DNA of 64,000 nucleotides from CAVVNC01 sp963750015 (GCA_963750015.1 CAVVPU010000134.1:10477-74476), one strand, 5' to 3'. Shown: positions 25,662 through 34,714, numbered from the stretch's first letter. Program-made: numbers and translations. The notes: generated by a model from the letters alone, not told the origin.

Positions 25662-27266
25662 TTAGGGAGTCTCCTTTACCCATTCACGAATGATCGATCC
25701 CACGAGACTCTTGTCCTTCAGGGCATCGGCCATTGCAGTCGGAGGTTGGGCCTTATCTATGCCCGCAAGGGCGGGCTTCGCTGCCGATTCGCCTGCCTTG
25801 AGGTATACGTCCTGTACCTGTTGGAGAGGCACTGGTTCGTCCTTCTTCTGGAACATTCTGAAAAGGGGTCTCAGGAAGAAGAGGAAGACGCACAACAACA
25901 TGATGGAATAGAAGACGTACTTGCCGAGATTCACCACCAGGTCCTTGTTTTCCGGACTTCCAAAAAGGCTCTTTTCTTCGGGAAACGTCTCCACCTCGAA
26001 GGGCATGTTAAGAACCTCTATCTTGTCACCTCTTTGCTCGTCGAACCCTGCGGCCCTCACAACGAGATTCTTAATGTTGTCAAGCTCCGGCTGAGACCTC
26101 GGGATATATTTCAGCTCTTCGCCTTTCTTTCCCTTGACCTTCTCGTATTTGCCATCGACAAGCACAGCCAGGGATATTCGCTTTATATCCCCGAAAGGCT
26201 CGACGATCTTTTCTACCGATTTGCTCACTTCATAGGTCACGTTCGAGTCTTGTTTTTCACTGGTATTAACGTTCTGCTCTTCGGTTTTTACGTCCTGACC
26301 CGCCCCCTTGCTGGTCACTTTTGCGAGGTTGGCAGGAACGCCGGGGACACCGCCGGGCCTGGGCCGGCTGCTGGTCATCTTTTCGGAGCTTTTTCTCTCC
26401 GCTGATACGGCTGTCTTGTCCGGCAAGAAATTCTCCTCCGTCTTCTCGACCTTCCTGAGATTTAGATCGACACTTGCCCGGACGATCGATTTGCTGTTCT
26501 GAAGGAAGGTATCCAACATTGATTGAACGGAATTCTCTATCGTCTTCTCCACGTTACGCTGCAGCTCATACTGTTGACCGGAAAGCATCACGTCGGAACT
26601 GGAATCGCCGGTCCGGTGAAGCATCCTGCCCGTTGAGTCTACGACGACCACGTTCTCGGGCTTAAGGCCCTCCACACTTCCTGCTATGAGATTAACTATG
26701 CCGAGGACCTGTTCCTTCGACAACTGTTTGCCTTGCCTCAGCTTCAGGAACACGGAAGCCGTCGTCTCTTGCTCCTTGTCGGTAAAAAGGGTCTTTTCCG
26801 GTATTGCGATGTGTATACGAGAGGCGGCGACCTCGGGCATCTGGTTGATCGTCCTTGTCAGCTCACCCTGAATCGCCCTCTTATAATTGACGTTTTGCAT
26901 AAACTCGGTCATTCCGTAGTTCGTCTTATCGAAAAGTTCAAGCCCGACGCTCCCGCCACCGGGCAGCGCATTGGCCGAGGCGAGGGCGAGCCTGACGTCG
27001 GCAATTCGCTCCTTGGGCACTGATATGGTAGTACCGTTCGCCTCCAGCCTGTAAGGGATTTTTTGCTCCTTCAGTTTAGTTACGATCATGGAAGCATCTT
27101 CGGTCGACAGCCCGGCGAAGAGTGACTGATACTCCTCCTTCTGAAGAAAGGAAAGGCAGATCGCAGAACCACCGATCACCGCCACGAGAATGCCTATATA
27201 GATATAGAGCCTGTTTTTCGGGATGTTCTTCAGGTAGTTCTTGACAGTGACGAGGTACGCCTCCAT
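25662..27266 (-). CDS. fliF: Flagellar MS-ring protein FliF
   Basis: A 534-residue MS-ring protein: two transmembrane helices (LYIYIGILVAVIGGSAICLS near residue 20 and YVFYSIMLLCVFLFFLRPLF near 440) flank a periplasmic part with YscJ/FliF-type ring motifs (YQSLFAGLSTEDASMIVTKL, IPYRLEANGTTISVPKE, GVGLELFDKT-like GSVGLELFDKTNYGMTEF). The C-terminal tail binds FliG, encoded immediately downstream with no gap. Confidence 0.96.
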   Translation of the reverse strand: MEAYLVTVKNYLKNIPKNRLYIYIGILVAVIGGSAICLSFLQKEEYQSLFAGLSTEDASMIVTKLKEQKIPYRLEANGTTISVPKERIADVRLALASANALPGGGSVGLELFDKTNYGMTEFMQNVNYKRAIQGELTRTINQMPEVAASRIHIAIPEKTLFTDKEQETTASVFLKLRQGKQLSKEQVLGIVNLIAGSVEGLKPENVVVVDSTGRMLHRTGDSSSDVMLSGQQYELQRNVEKTIENSVQSMLDTFLQNSKSIVRASVDLNLRKVEKTEENFLPDKTAVSAERKSSEKMTSSRPRPGGVPGVPANLAKVTSKGAGQDVKTEEQNVNTSEKQDSNVTYEVSKSVEKIVEPFGDIKRISLAVLVDGKYEKVKGKKGEELKYIPRSQPELDNIKNLVVRAAGFDEQRGDKIEVLNMPFEVETFPEEKSLFGSPENKDLVVNLGKYVFYSIMLLCVFLFFLRPLFRMFQKKDEPVPLQQVQDVYLKAGESAAKPALAGIDKAQPPTAMADALKDKSLVGSIIREWVKETP

Positions 27267-27269
27267 CTA

Positions 27270-27557
27270 CTATACCTGTATCCTCATGATCTCTTCGTAG
27301 GCGCTTATGATCTTGTTTCTTATCTGCATCATGAGCTGAAAGCTCAGATCGGCCTTCTCCACTGCGATCATGGTGTTGTGGATGTCCTGACCGTCCATTT
27401 TGACGAGGTTCTCCGTCTGCTGGCTCGCTTCCTTTTCCAGTTCTCCGACCTTGTTGATCGAATCCTTCAGGACTTGAGAAAAAGAACCGTTGCTTTTTTC
27501 CGCCTTCTGCGAGCCAGTCTGGGCGAAGTTGTCAAGTACGACCTTTTCTACCTTCAT
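27270..27557 (-). CDS. fliE: Hook-basal body adaptor FliE
   Basis: A 95-residue protein that joins the MS ring to the rod. The C-terminal signature NTMIAVEKADLSFQLMMQIR followed by NKIISAYEEIMRIQV is diagnostic. Length is typical. It lies 8 bases after flgC and 3 bases before fliF in the standard flgB-flgC-fliE-fliF order. Confidence 0.95.
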   Translation of the reverse strand: MKVEKVVLDNFAQTGSQKAEKSNGSFSQVLKDSINKVGELEKEASQQTENLVKMDGQDIHNTMIAVEKADLSFQLMMQIRNKIISAYEEIMRIQV

Positions 27558-27565
27558 GGCTTCTC

Positions 27566-27997
27566 CTATTTGCCGATATCGAGAGCCTTCGTAAACATCT
27601 CCTTGGCGCTGTTGACGACATTTATGTTCGCCTCGTAGGCTCTAGTGGCGGCGATCATATCACTCATCTCTTCCATGACATTCACATTGGGATAAGTGAC
27701 ATACCCGTCGGCATCCGCATCAGGATGGTAGGGATCGTAGGTCCGCTCGAAGGGCTTTGGGCTCTCCACGACTTCATCTACCTGAACTCCTTCTACTTTC
27801 TCCTGGAGCGTGGTCTGGAATCCCTTATCATTCGAGACGTCCGCCGGCACAAAAACCACCTCCTTCTTTCTATACGGCCCCCCCTCGTCGGTCCTCGTCG
27901 TCTGGGCATTAGCCATGTTCGTGGAAATGGCTTCCATTCTCGTTCTTTGTGCCTGCAAGCCGGACGCGCTAATTGTCATTACATCAAGTATTCCCAT
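27566..27997 (-). CDS. flgC: Flagellar proximal rod protein FlgC
   Basis: A 143-residue rod protein: N-terminal SASGLQAQRTRMEAISTNMA with NAQTTRTDEGGPYRKK and C-terminal VMEEMSDMIAATRAYEANIN followed by VVNSAKEMFTKALDI are diagnostic for FlgC. The start codon overlaps the flgB stop by one base. Confidence 0.97.
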   Translation of the reverse strand: MGILDVMTISASGLQAQRTRMEAISTNMANAQTTRTDEGGPYRKKEVVFVPADVSNDKGFQTTLQEKVEGVQVDEVVESPKPFERTYDPYHPDADADGYVTYPNVNVMEEMSDMIAATRAYEANINVVNSAKEMFTKALDIGK

Positions 27998-28341
27998 TAG
28001 GACTGCCCCCCTCCGTTGATTACGTACTTCATCATAGAAAACTTCTTGCTGATGAGCTGCACCAGAGCGTTGTACATGAGGCTATTCTCCGTCATCTTGA
28101 CGACCTGCTCCTCCACGTTCACCGTATTCCCGTCCAACGAACCGGCCCCGTCAGGAGGATCGTTCTCCGTGACGCGCACGCTCGATGGATCGCCGTTTCC
28201 GGAACGATCGATTTCGGCCTGAAAATCTATCTTCTTCTCGCTGTAGCCCGGCGTTTCGACGTTGGCGATGTTCGATGCCAGCACTCTTTGATAGAAGGCC
28301 CTTATGTTAAGCGCCTTTTCGAGGAGTCCTAAGGTGCTCAT
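27997..28341 (-). CDS. flgB: Flagellar proximal rod protein FlgB
   Basis: A 114-residue rod protein: LLEKALNIRAFYQRVLASNI plus ANVETPGYSEKKIDF at the N-terminus and MTENSLMYNALVQLISKKFS at the C-terminus define FlgB. A ribosome-binding site (AAAGGAG) precedes the ATG. It lies 11 bases after the upstream response regulator gene and is the first structural gene of the run. Confidence 0.96.
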   Translation of the reverse strand: MSTLGLLEKALNIRAFYQRVLASNIANVETPGYSEKKIDFQAEIDRSGNGDPSSVRVTENDPPDGAGSLDGNTVNVEEQVVKMTENSLMYNALVQLISKKFSMMKYVINGGGQS

Positions 28342-28352
28342 CTTCGCTCCTT

Positions 28353-29651
28353 TTAGGGAACCGCCAGCCCCAAGTCCCTATACTCTTTTATCTTGTTTCT
28401 GAGCGTTCTCGCCGTTATCCCGAGTCTCGTAGCCGCCCGGGTCCTGTTGCCGTTCATCGATTTGAGGGCGTCGAGGATCAGCTTCATCTCCATGTCCTTC
28501 ACCGAACCGACTGCATCCACCGGAAAGGACGGGGAAACGTCATTTCTCACCTCACACGGGTCCTGGAGATGAGAAAGCTTGATTACCTTATAATCGGAAA
28601 GAATGCAGGCCCTCGCGATCGTATTCTCCAGTTCCCTTACATTGCCCTTCCAGTTCCGCTGGATGAGATAATTCATGCTCTCCTGTTCCAGGCGCATATC
28701 CATGCCCCGGCTATACTTTTTCAACAGGTCTGCCACGAGCTGCGGGATATCCTCCCTGCGCTCCCTCAAGGGAGGCACGATGATAGGGAAAACGTTGAGC
28801 CGGTAATAGAGGTCTTCCCGGAATTTCCCCTCCTCAATGAGGCGCGTGATGTTCCTGTTGGTCGTAGCGATCACCTTCACGTCGACTTTCCGAGGGAATT
28901 TGGAGCCGATCACCTCGACCTCCCTCTCCTGCAGGACGCGTAGGAGCTTGGCTTGCAACCTCATGTCCATCTCCGTGACTTCGTCGAGAAGAATAGTCCC
29001 TTTGTCTGCGAGTTCGAATTTCCCGGGTTTCCTCGTGGCCGCTCCCGTGAAAGCTCCCTTCTCGAAGCCAAAGAGCTCGCTTTCCAGCAGGTTCTCCGGA
29101 AGGGCCGCGCAATTGACGGCAACGAAGGGCATTTCCTTACGGTCTCCGTTTTCATGTACGTATCGGGAGATCAATTCCTTTCCCACCCCACTCTCGCCCA
29201 TGACCAGGACGGTGGCGTCCGATTTTGCCACCTGGAGGGCCTTTGCGAGCACCTCTTGCATGCTTCTCGACGAACAAACAATCTTTCCGCCGTTAACGCC
29301 GAGGGCACGCTCGACGACACCATAGAGGGTTTCCGTGTTAAAGGGCTTCTGGATGTAATCGAAGGCTCCCTCTTTCATGGCATTCACCGCATGCTCCACC
29401 GTTCCGTAGGCAGTAATAACGATGACGGGCAAGGTGCATTGCTCTTTCTTGATGTGACCGAGAAGATCGATGCCGTTCATATGGGGCATCTTCACGTCGG
29501 TAATCACGAGGTCGTAAGCTGACTTCTTGATTGATTCAAGGGCAACTTTTCCGTCCTCGGCAGAACCTACGCCATAGCCTGCCTCTGTGAGCGCTTCGGC
29601 GAGGGCAGTACGCATGTGGTAGTCGTCGTCTATTACCAGAATGTTTCTCAT
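28353..29651 (-). CDS. Sigma-54-dependent response regulator (FlrC/FlgR-like)
   Basis: A 432-residue NtrC-family regulator. Receiver domain with phospho-Asp about residue 52 (VITDVKMPHMNG), AAA+ domain with Walker A GESGVGKE, the sigma-54 contact loop GAFTGA, and a C-terminal Fis-type helix-turn-helix (NGNRTRAATRLGITARTLRN). It overlaps the upstream kinase gene by 4 bases, so the two form a two-component pair. Position directly ahead of flgB and sigma-54 elements in the cluster suggest it activates middle flagellar genes, like FlrC of Vibrio or FlgR of epsilonproteobacteria (inference). Confidence 0.93.
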   Translation of the reverse strand: MRNILVIDDDYHMRTALAEALTEAGYGVGSAEDGKVALESIKKSAYDLVITDVKMPHMNGIDLLGHIKKEQCTLPVIVITAYGTVEHAVNAMKEGAFDYIQKPFNTETLYGVVERALGVNGGKIVCSSRSMQEVLAKALQVAKSDATVLVMGESGVGKELISRYVHENGDRKEMPFVAVNCAALPENLLESELFGFEKGAFTGAATRKPGKFELADKGTILLDEVTEMDMRLQAKLLRVLQEREVEVIGSKFPRKVDVKVIATTNRNITRLIEEGKFREDLYYRLNVFPIIVPPLRERREDIPQLVADLLKKYSRGMDMRLEQESMNYLIQRNWKGNVRELENTIARACILSDYKVIKLSHLQDPCEVRNDVSPSFPVDAVGSVKDMEMKLILDALKSMNGNRTRAATRLGITARTLRNKIKEYRDLGLAVP

Positions 29652-30739
29652 GATCGCCCTTTCGGCAGGTATACGGTAAAGGACGAGCCTTTACCCTCTT
29701 CTGATTCTACTTCCACGTAACCGTTGTGGGCCTTGATGATATTATGGGCGATAAAGAGTCCCAGACCGACACCCTTGTCTTTCGTCGTAAAAAAAGGGTT
29801 AAAAATATTCCGGCGCGTCTCTTCGCTCATGCCCACACCCTCATCCGCAAAAGTGACCAGGACATGCCTGCCTTCGTCCCTAACGTTGACTCTAATGGTG
29901 CCTCTATCAATAATCGCCTCCATGGCGTTGCTGGTGAAATTCATCAGGGGAAGCTTTATCAAATCGGGATCAAACAAGGAAACGCCATCATAGGAACTTT
30001 CGAATTCTACGTCGATTGCCTTGCTTCGGATGGAAACGCTCATGAAATCGATTGTCTCCTTGACCGCGGCGGAAAGCACGCCCTCCCTCAAAACCACGGT
30101 CTTCGGTCTCGTGTACGAGAGCAGGTTGTTGATGATCCGGTCGATCGTGTTGACTCCGAAGATAACAGAGTCGGTGAAGCCTTTCTCCTTATCCCCCACT
30201 TTGCCTCTGGCGATCATGGACAGGTAGAGCTGCATGCTGCCTAAAGGATTCTTGATCTCGTGGGCAATCCTCGCGGCCATCTCTCCCATGGCCCTCAGCC
30301 TCTCGTCCCTCTCGGAGCGCTCCTTCATCTTCTGCACTTCAGTCACATCCTCAAAAACGATGACATCCTCGCCCTTTGCGCCTGTTGTCAGGCTGCTCTT
30401 TCTCCATCTGAAATAGCCCCTCTCGCTCCTTACCTCCCCCATTCCCTCGAGGTCATTCTGGAGTTTGACCGCAAGGTCGGTCAGACCCTGTTTCTGGGCC
30501 TCTTTATTTGTAAATATGGTTGACTCCTGGTCCCGCACGACCACCCCTAAAGGAAGCGAATTAAGGATGTTGTAGAAAGATTCCTTTGCCTTTTCCAGCT
30601 CTTTGTTCTTTTCATTTATCTCTCTGTTGAGCTGGCTTATGCGGTTCTCCAGATTGAGGTAATAATTGGTGAGAGAATCTGAAGCCTTGACGAATTCCTG
30701 AAAAGCGTTCTTGAGCAATTGAGATTCTGCCGGTTGCAT
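29648..30739 (-). CDS. Sensor histidine kinase (FlrB/FlgS-like)
   Basis: A cytoplasmic kinase of about 363 residues without membrane segments: coiled coil, a PAS-like region (FYNILNSLPLGVVVRDQEST), the H-box MAARIAHEIKNPLGSMQLYL, and N, G1 and G2 boxes (NFTSNAMEAI, FADEGVGMS, KGVGLGLFIA). Lack of a membrane sensor fits kinases that read flagellar assembly state. The frame is open eight codons further up to 30763. The ATG at 30739 was chosen because it lies 13 bases after a good -24/-12 element and neither ATG has a ribosome-binding site. It overlaps its partner regulator by 4 bases. Confidence 0.9.
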   Translation of the reverse strand: MQPAESQLLKNAFQEFVKASDSLTNYYLNLENRISQLNREINEKNKELEKAKESFYNILNSLPLGVVVRDQESTIFTNKEAQKQGLTDLAVKLQNDLEGMGEVRSERGYFRWRKSSLTTGAKGEDVIVFEDVTEVQKMKERSERDERLRAMGEMAARIAHEIKNPLGSMQLYLSMIARGKVGDKEKGFTDSVIFGVNTIDRIINNLLSYTRPKTVVLREGVLSAAVKETIDFMSVSIRSKAIDVEFESSYDGVSLFDPDLIKLPLMNFTSNAMEAIIDRGTIRVNVRDEGRHVLVTFADEGVGMSEETRRNIFNPFFTTKDKGVGLGLFIAHNIIKAHNGYVEVESEEGKGSSFTVYLPKGRS

Positions 30740-30752
30740 GAAGGGCAGCGAA

Positions 30753-30767
30753 GCAAAATGCATACCA
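30753..30767 (-). promoter_or_regulatory. Candidate sigma-54 promoter of the kinase-regulator pair
   Basis: Minus-strand TGGTATGCATTTTGC with GG-N10-GC spacing. The predicted start is about two bases before the ATG at 30739, implying a leaderless message. Other features of the 254-base gap from 30740 to 30993 were not recognised. Confidence 0.5.
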
Positions 30768-30993
30768 AAGCAGCACTGTTAAGGATTATCGACAACATAG
30801 GGCATGGGACAAGACCCAAGCCGCCCCTCTTTCGACACCCTGTCCGTCACCCTTTTGACACCAAAAGAACAGCAGGGGTCAGAAGCCAAAGGATACCTGT
30901 CGGCGGGAGCACTATATTCCGGGGGTAGCCGTGATTTAAAAGAACGAATGCGAGAACGCTCGCCCGGCGGGGTTGACAGGAATGATAAGGTAT

Positions 30994-32451
30994 CTATTCG
31001 GTGGCTATTCCGAGGCGTTTCATCTTTTCGATGAGGGTGGTCCTATTCATGCTCAGAACCTGGGCCGCTCTGCTCTTGACGCCATTGGTTTCATTGAGCG
31101 CCTTGAGGATCAGGTTCTGCTCGAACTCCGAAACAAGCGTATCGTAACCTTTGCGCAGGTCGAACTGCTGCTCCTCTCTCTTCTGAAGGCCATAAAACTT
31201 CTCCGGAAGATCTTCGATATTGATGAGGCCGCCCTTCTTCAGGACCACGAGCCTTTCAACCAAATTCTGGAGTTCCCTTACGTTCCCCGGGTAGTCATAC
31301 TCCATCAAGACTTCCATCGCCTCCTCGGCGAATCCTTCGACACTTGCATTGTTGATGGTGTTCGATCGTTCGAGGAAGTGGGCGTAAAGCAACGGAATGT
31401 CTTGCCTTCTTTCCTTCAAGGGAGGAATGTTGATGGGGACCACGTTTAATCTGTAATAGAGATCCTCCCTGAACTTGCCTTCCTTCACGAGCTCCTCCAG
31501 ATGCCGATTGGTGGCTGCAATAATTCTCACGTCTACGTCGATGGTCTTGGAGCCGCCTATTCGCTCGAATGTCCTTTCCTGAAGGGCCCTCAAAAGCTTC
31601 ACCTGAAGGTTGAAGCTCATGTCCCCTATTTCATCGAGAAAAATGGAGCCGCCGTCGGCGAGCTCGAACCTGCCCAGCCTTGTGGTGGTCGCGCCCGTGA
31701 AGGCCCCCTTTTCGTAGCCGAAAAGTTCACTTTCCAGAAGGGCCTCCGGTATTGCGCCGCAATTAACGACCACCAGTGATTTGTCTCTTCTAGAGGAATT
31801 GAAGTGGATAGCCCTCGCCACCAGTTCTTTGCCCACCCCGCTTTCACCGGTAATAAGGACCGTGGCACTCGTGTCAGCCACTTTCTCTATCAGCTCGAAA
31901 ACCTTCTGCATGGCGAAGCTGACGCCGATCATGTTCTCAAACTTGTATTTGTCCCTGAGGTAGCTCCTGAGCAGGGTGTTTTCGCGGACCGCCCGGTTCT
32001 CGGAGAACCTCCTGAGCAAGTTGGCCTTGGCCATCAGCTTCCGTGGGATATTGTCCCCTGAGAGCAGTTGGTGATAGTTCATCGCCGATTCGACGCTTGC
32101 AAGCACGTCTTCGAATTTAAATGGTTTAAGGAGATAGTCGAAGGCGCCGCAACGCATGGCGCTTATGGCGGTCTCCAAGCTGCCGTAGCCTGTTATCACG
32201 ATTCCGAGAGTATTGAGGTACTCCTTTTGAATGAAATTTATGAGCTGCAGACCGTCAACCTTGGGCATGAGGAGGTCAGTGATCAACAGGTGATACCCGT
32301 TGTTCTTGAGGGCCGACAAGGCGCTCCTCCCATCGGTAAAAGGGTCCACGGAATAGCCGGCGTTCGTCAGCAACTCGTTAAGCATACCGAGGATGTGCTG
32401 CTCGTCTTCAACGATGATTATCCGGCCCTTTTCCATCCGGTCTTCTTCCAT
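30994..32451 (-). CDS. Second NtrC-type sigma-54-dependent regulator
   Basis: A receiver (phospho-Asp in LLITDLLMPKVDG), AAA+ (GESGVGKE, GAFTGA) and Fis-type DNA-binding protein (NGVKSRAAQVLSMNRTTLIE). The AAA+ part is intact, so it can open sigma-54 promoters. Unlike FleQ/FlrA, its receiver keeps the phospho-acceptor. No kinase gene is adjacent in a coupled arrangement; the nearest is the FlrB-like gene downstream. The ATG at 32451 has a good site (GAGG-TCGGG-ATG); a GTG 11 codons upstream (32484) is the alternative start. It may be a master regulator of the cluster (inference). Confidence 0.9.
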   Translation of the reverse strand: MEEDRMEKGRIIIVEDEQHILGMLNELLTNAGYSVDPFTDGRSALSALKNNGYHLLITDLLMPKVDGLQLINFIQKEYLNTLGIVITGYGSLETAISAMRCGAFDYLLKPFKFEDVLASVESAMNYHQLLSGDNIPRKLMAKANLLRRFSENRAVRENTLLRSYLRDKYKFENMIGVSFAMQKVFELIEKVADTSATVLITGESGVGKELVARAIHFNSSRRDKSLVVVNCGAIPEALLESELFGYEKGAFTGATTTRLGRFELADGGSIFLDEIGDMSFNLQVKLLRALQERTFERIGGSKTIDVDVRIIAATNRHLEELVKEGKFREDLYYRLNVVPINIPPLKERRQDIPLLYAHFLERSNTINNASVEGFAEEAMEVLMEYDYPGNVRELQNLVERLVVLKKGGLINIEDLPEKFYGLQKREEQQFDLRKGYDTLVSEFEQNLILKALNETNGVKSRAAQVLSMNRTTLIEKMKRLGIATE

Positions 32452-32759
32452 CCCGACCTCTCGTTTCAAAATGGTTCCACTCACCCGCCCTCTCTCAGGC
32501 CGGTAAAAACAGGCGTCGCTCGCAGGCGGCTGATCCTGCTTTCACTAACGATTCCCGCAGAGTGCACATATTACTTTTCCACAATAAAACGAAGAAAGCA
32601 ACAACTATGCTCAGGGGGTGGCCGATTACCGCAGATATAGTAGGAATGGAGTTTCTCGTCATGTCGTTGACGAGCCTTGGTAAGGGCGTGACGAGCCCTC
32701 ATATGGAGGCCAGGAAAAGTCGCGGTTGCGGGAACGCGGAGTTCTAAGGACCGCGTCCC

Positions 32760-32793
32760 ATCAGGGCAAGGGGCATTATAAGCCCCACCCTGA
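32760..32793 (-). terminator. Stem-loop after cheX
   Basis: ATCAGGG-caa-GGGGC / GCCCC-a-CCCTGAT forms a strong two-part hairpin directly behind the cheX stop (3 bases). A T-run is lacking on the minus strand. The rest of the ~310-base gap to the next regulator gene has no recognised gene. Confidence 0.6.
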
Positions 32794-32795
32794 TC

Positions 32796-33269
32796 CTATT
32801 CAAAAGAGAAGTCGAGGTACATTACTTCCGGTTCGCCGTTGTTTATCGAGAAATTGAAGGGCAGAGATACGACGGGGAGCTTCGTGATAAAGTTCGTCTC
32901 CACACCTTTGCCCACGACAACCATAGGAATCGATGCTTTGAGATTTACCCCGCTGTTTTCGAACTCCTTTCGGGCCTGACCGGAAACGATATTGGTCAGC
33001 TCCCCTATGGCATCAACGACCTCGGGTCCTACACCGGACGCTTCGTCACCCATGAGGCTGTTGAAGACAAAGAGAGCTCCTTTTTCTCTGAAGCTTATGG
33101 CAATGGTCCCCTTCTTGTCCCCTACCATAGACATTATGCCTGTGACGTCTGCCGAGGTGGTCCTCGCCTCCTTGAGAACGGGCTTGCCAAGACTCAAATC
33201 AATGTTGAGCATTGTCTTGAACACCGTCTGGGCGGCTACGACAAAAGGGTTAATGAACTTTACTTCCAT
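32796..33269 (-). CDS. cheX: CheX-family chemotaxis phosphatase
   Basis: A 157-residue CheC/CheX-family protein that dephosphorylates CheY-P. The catalytic E-x-x-N motif is at about residues 90-93 (IGELTNIVSGQARKEF), single as in CheX rather than duplicated as in CheC. A good ribosome-binding site (GGAGG) precedes the ATG. It follows cheY by 21 bases on the same strand; the CheY there is the likely substrate. Confidence 0.9.
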   Translation of the reverse strand: MEVKFINPFVVAAQTVFKTMLNIDLSLGKPVLKEARTTSADVTGIMSMVGDKKGTIAISFREKGALFVFNSLMGDEASGVGPEVVDAIGELTNIVSGQARKEFENSGVNLKASIPMVVVGKGVETNFITKLPVVSLPFNFSINNGEPEVMYLDFSFE

Positions 33270-33290
33270 CTCCTCCTCCAGGTGACAGGA

Positions 33291-33665
33291 TTATTTTCCG
33301 AACTTGGCCATCGTTTTGCCGATGACTTCCTTGAGTTTTTCCGGCGTAAAGGGCTTAACTATGTAGTTGTCCACACCCGCCTTGATGGCTTCCAGAACGC
33401 TGTCCTTCTGGGCCTCGGCCGTAACCATAACGAACGGTATGTTCTTGATGGTTTCGTCCTCTTTGCAGGCCTTAAGGAACTCTATCCCCGTCATCTCGGG
33501 CATTATCCAATCGCTGATGATGAACTCGATGTTATCACTTTTCAGTACCGATAACGCATGTTTACCATTCTCCGCTTCCACGACATTGTCGATACTGATC
33601 TGCTTCAAGACGTTCTTTATTATTTTCCTCATCGTCGCAAAGTCATCGACAACCAATACCCTCAT
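33291..33665 (-). CDS. cheY: Second CheY response regulator
   Basis: A 124-residue receiver domain close to motor-binding CheY proteins: VVDDFATMRKIIKNVLKQI, phospho-Asp about residue 52 (ISDWIMPEMTG), VMVTAEAQKDSVLEAIKAG, and KPFTPEKL. The DWxMP form is typical of flagellar CheY, more so than the CheY beside cheA. It is paired with a CheX phosphatase gene, so this pair probably delivers and terminates the motor signal. Ribosome-binding site AGGGAGG. Confidence 0.94.
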   Translation of the reverse strand: MRVLVVDDFATMRKIIKNVLKQISIDNVVEAENGKHALSVLKSDNIEFIISDWIMPEMTGIEFLKACKEDETIKNIPFVMVTAEAQKDSVLEAIKAGVDNYIVKPFTPEKLKEVIGKTMAKFGK

Positions 33666-33844
33666 CTCTCGATCCTCCCTGATCTAGGATTGCAAATCCC
33701 TCTGCACTTAAGTAATTATCGTGTGCCCATGACAAAACTTAAGATTCCTCTCATCCGGATCGCCGAAATACCGTCAGATTGCAGGGTTCTCGGGATATTC
33801 CTGTATTGACTTTAATTCCGCACCTAGTGTAACATTAATCTTAC

Positions 33845-33921
33845 GGGCGGTTAGCTCAGATGGTTAGAGCGCTGGTCTCACATACCAGAGGTCGTAGGTT
33901 CGAATCCTATACTGCCCACCA
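33845..33921 (+). tRNA. tRNA-Val (anticodon CAC), CCA encoded
   Basis: A complete 77-base cloverleaf. The acceptor arms GGGCGGT and ACTGCCC pair with one G-U, the D-arm is TAGCTCAGATGGTTAGAGC, the anticodon arm is CTGGT-CTCACAT-ACCAG, and the T-arm is GTAGG-TTCGAAT-CCTAT. The 3' CCA is encoded. Anticodon CAC reads GTG valine codons. Confidence 0.96.
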
Positions 33922-33944
33922 CTTCCCCAATAATCGAGGAGCAT

Positions 33945-34697
33945 ATGTCCGGACATAGCAAATGGAGTACGATTAAGCACAAAAAAGGTGCTGCCGATGC
34001 GCGGCGCGGGAAGATTTTCACGAAATTGATTAAGGAAATCACGACCGCTGCGCGGGCGGGCGGAGGCGACGCCGAGGCCAATCCAAGGCTGCGTGTTGCC
34101 GTGCTCAAGGCTAAGGCCGAAAACATGACCAAGGATAACATCGAAAAGGCCATAAAGCGGGGGACAAGCGCTGCCGAGGGAGGGGAGGCATACGAGGAAT
34201 ATACCTACGAGGGGTACGGGCCCGGTGGCACCGCAATACTCGTCGAAGCGCTCACCGACAACAAAAACAGGACGACTGCCGAGATACGCCATATCTTTTC
34301 ACGATATAACGGCAACCTCGGTGAATCGGGAAGCGTCTCCTGGATCTTCAGCAAGAAAGGCTATCTTTCTTTTGAAAGGCAGGGCATAGATGAGGATAAA
34401 GTAATGGAATTGGCGCTCGAAGCGGGCGCCGAAGACGTGAGAGACGATGAAGAGACCATCGAAGTCATTACCGGTTTCTCTGACTTCGAGTCTGTAAAGA
34501 AGGTCTTCGATGACCACAACATGAAGTACCAGGTCGGTCAGATAGATATGATCCCTCAGACCTCTATTAAACTCGAAGGCAAAAGCGCGGAAACCATGCT
34601 CAAACTCATGGAAGCCCTTGAAGACTCTGACGACGTCCAGGAGGTTCACGCCAATTTCGACATTTCGAACAGTGAAATGGAGAGACTGAGCCAATAA
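33945..34697 (+). CDS. yebC: YebC/PmpR-family protein (TACO1 homologue)
   Basis: A 250-residue YebC-family protein. The start MSGHSKWSTIKHKKGAADAR is near-invariant in the family, and the LAKE..VSWIFSKKG-type middle domain is present (ESGSVSWIFSKKGYLSF). The family has been described as transcriptional regulators and more recently as factors that relieve ribosome stalling at proline stretches. It begins 23 bases after tRNA-Val and converges on ruvB with only 17 bases between stops. Confidence 0.95.
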   Translation: MSGHSKWSTIKHKKGAADARRGKIFTKLIKEITTAARAGGGDAEANPRLRVAVLKAKAENMTKDNIEKAIKRGTSAAEGGEAYEEYTYEGYGPGGTAILVEALTDNKNRTTAEIRHIFSRYNGNLGESGSVSWIFSKKGYLSFERQGIDEDKVMELALEAGAEDVRDDEETIEVITGFSDFESVKKVFDDHNMKYQVGQIDMIPQTSIKLEGKSAETMLKLMEALEDSDDVQEVHANFDISNSEMERLSQ

Positions 34698-34714
34698 AAA
34701 GGGCTCTTTAGCGG

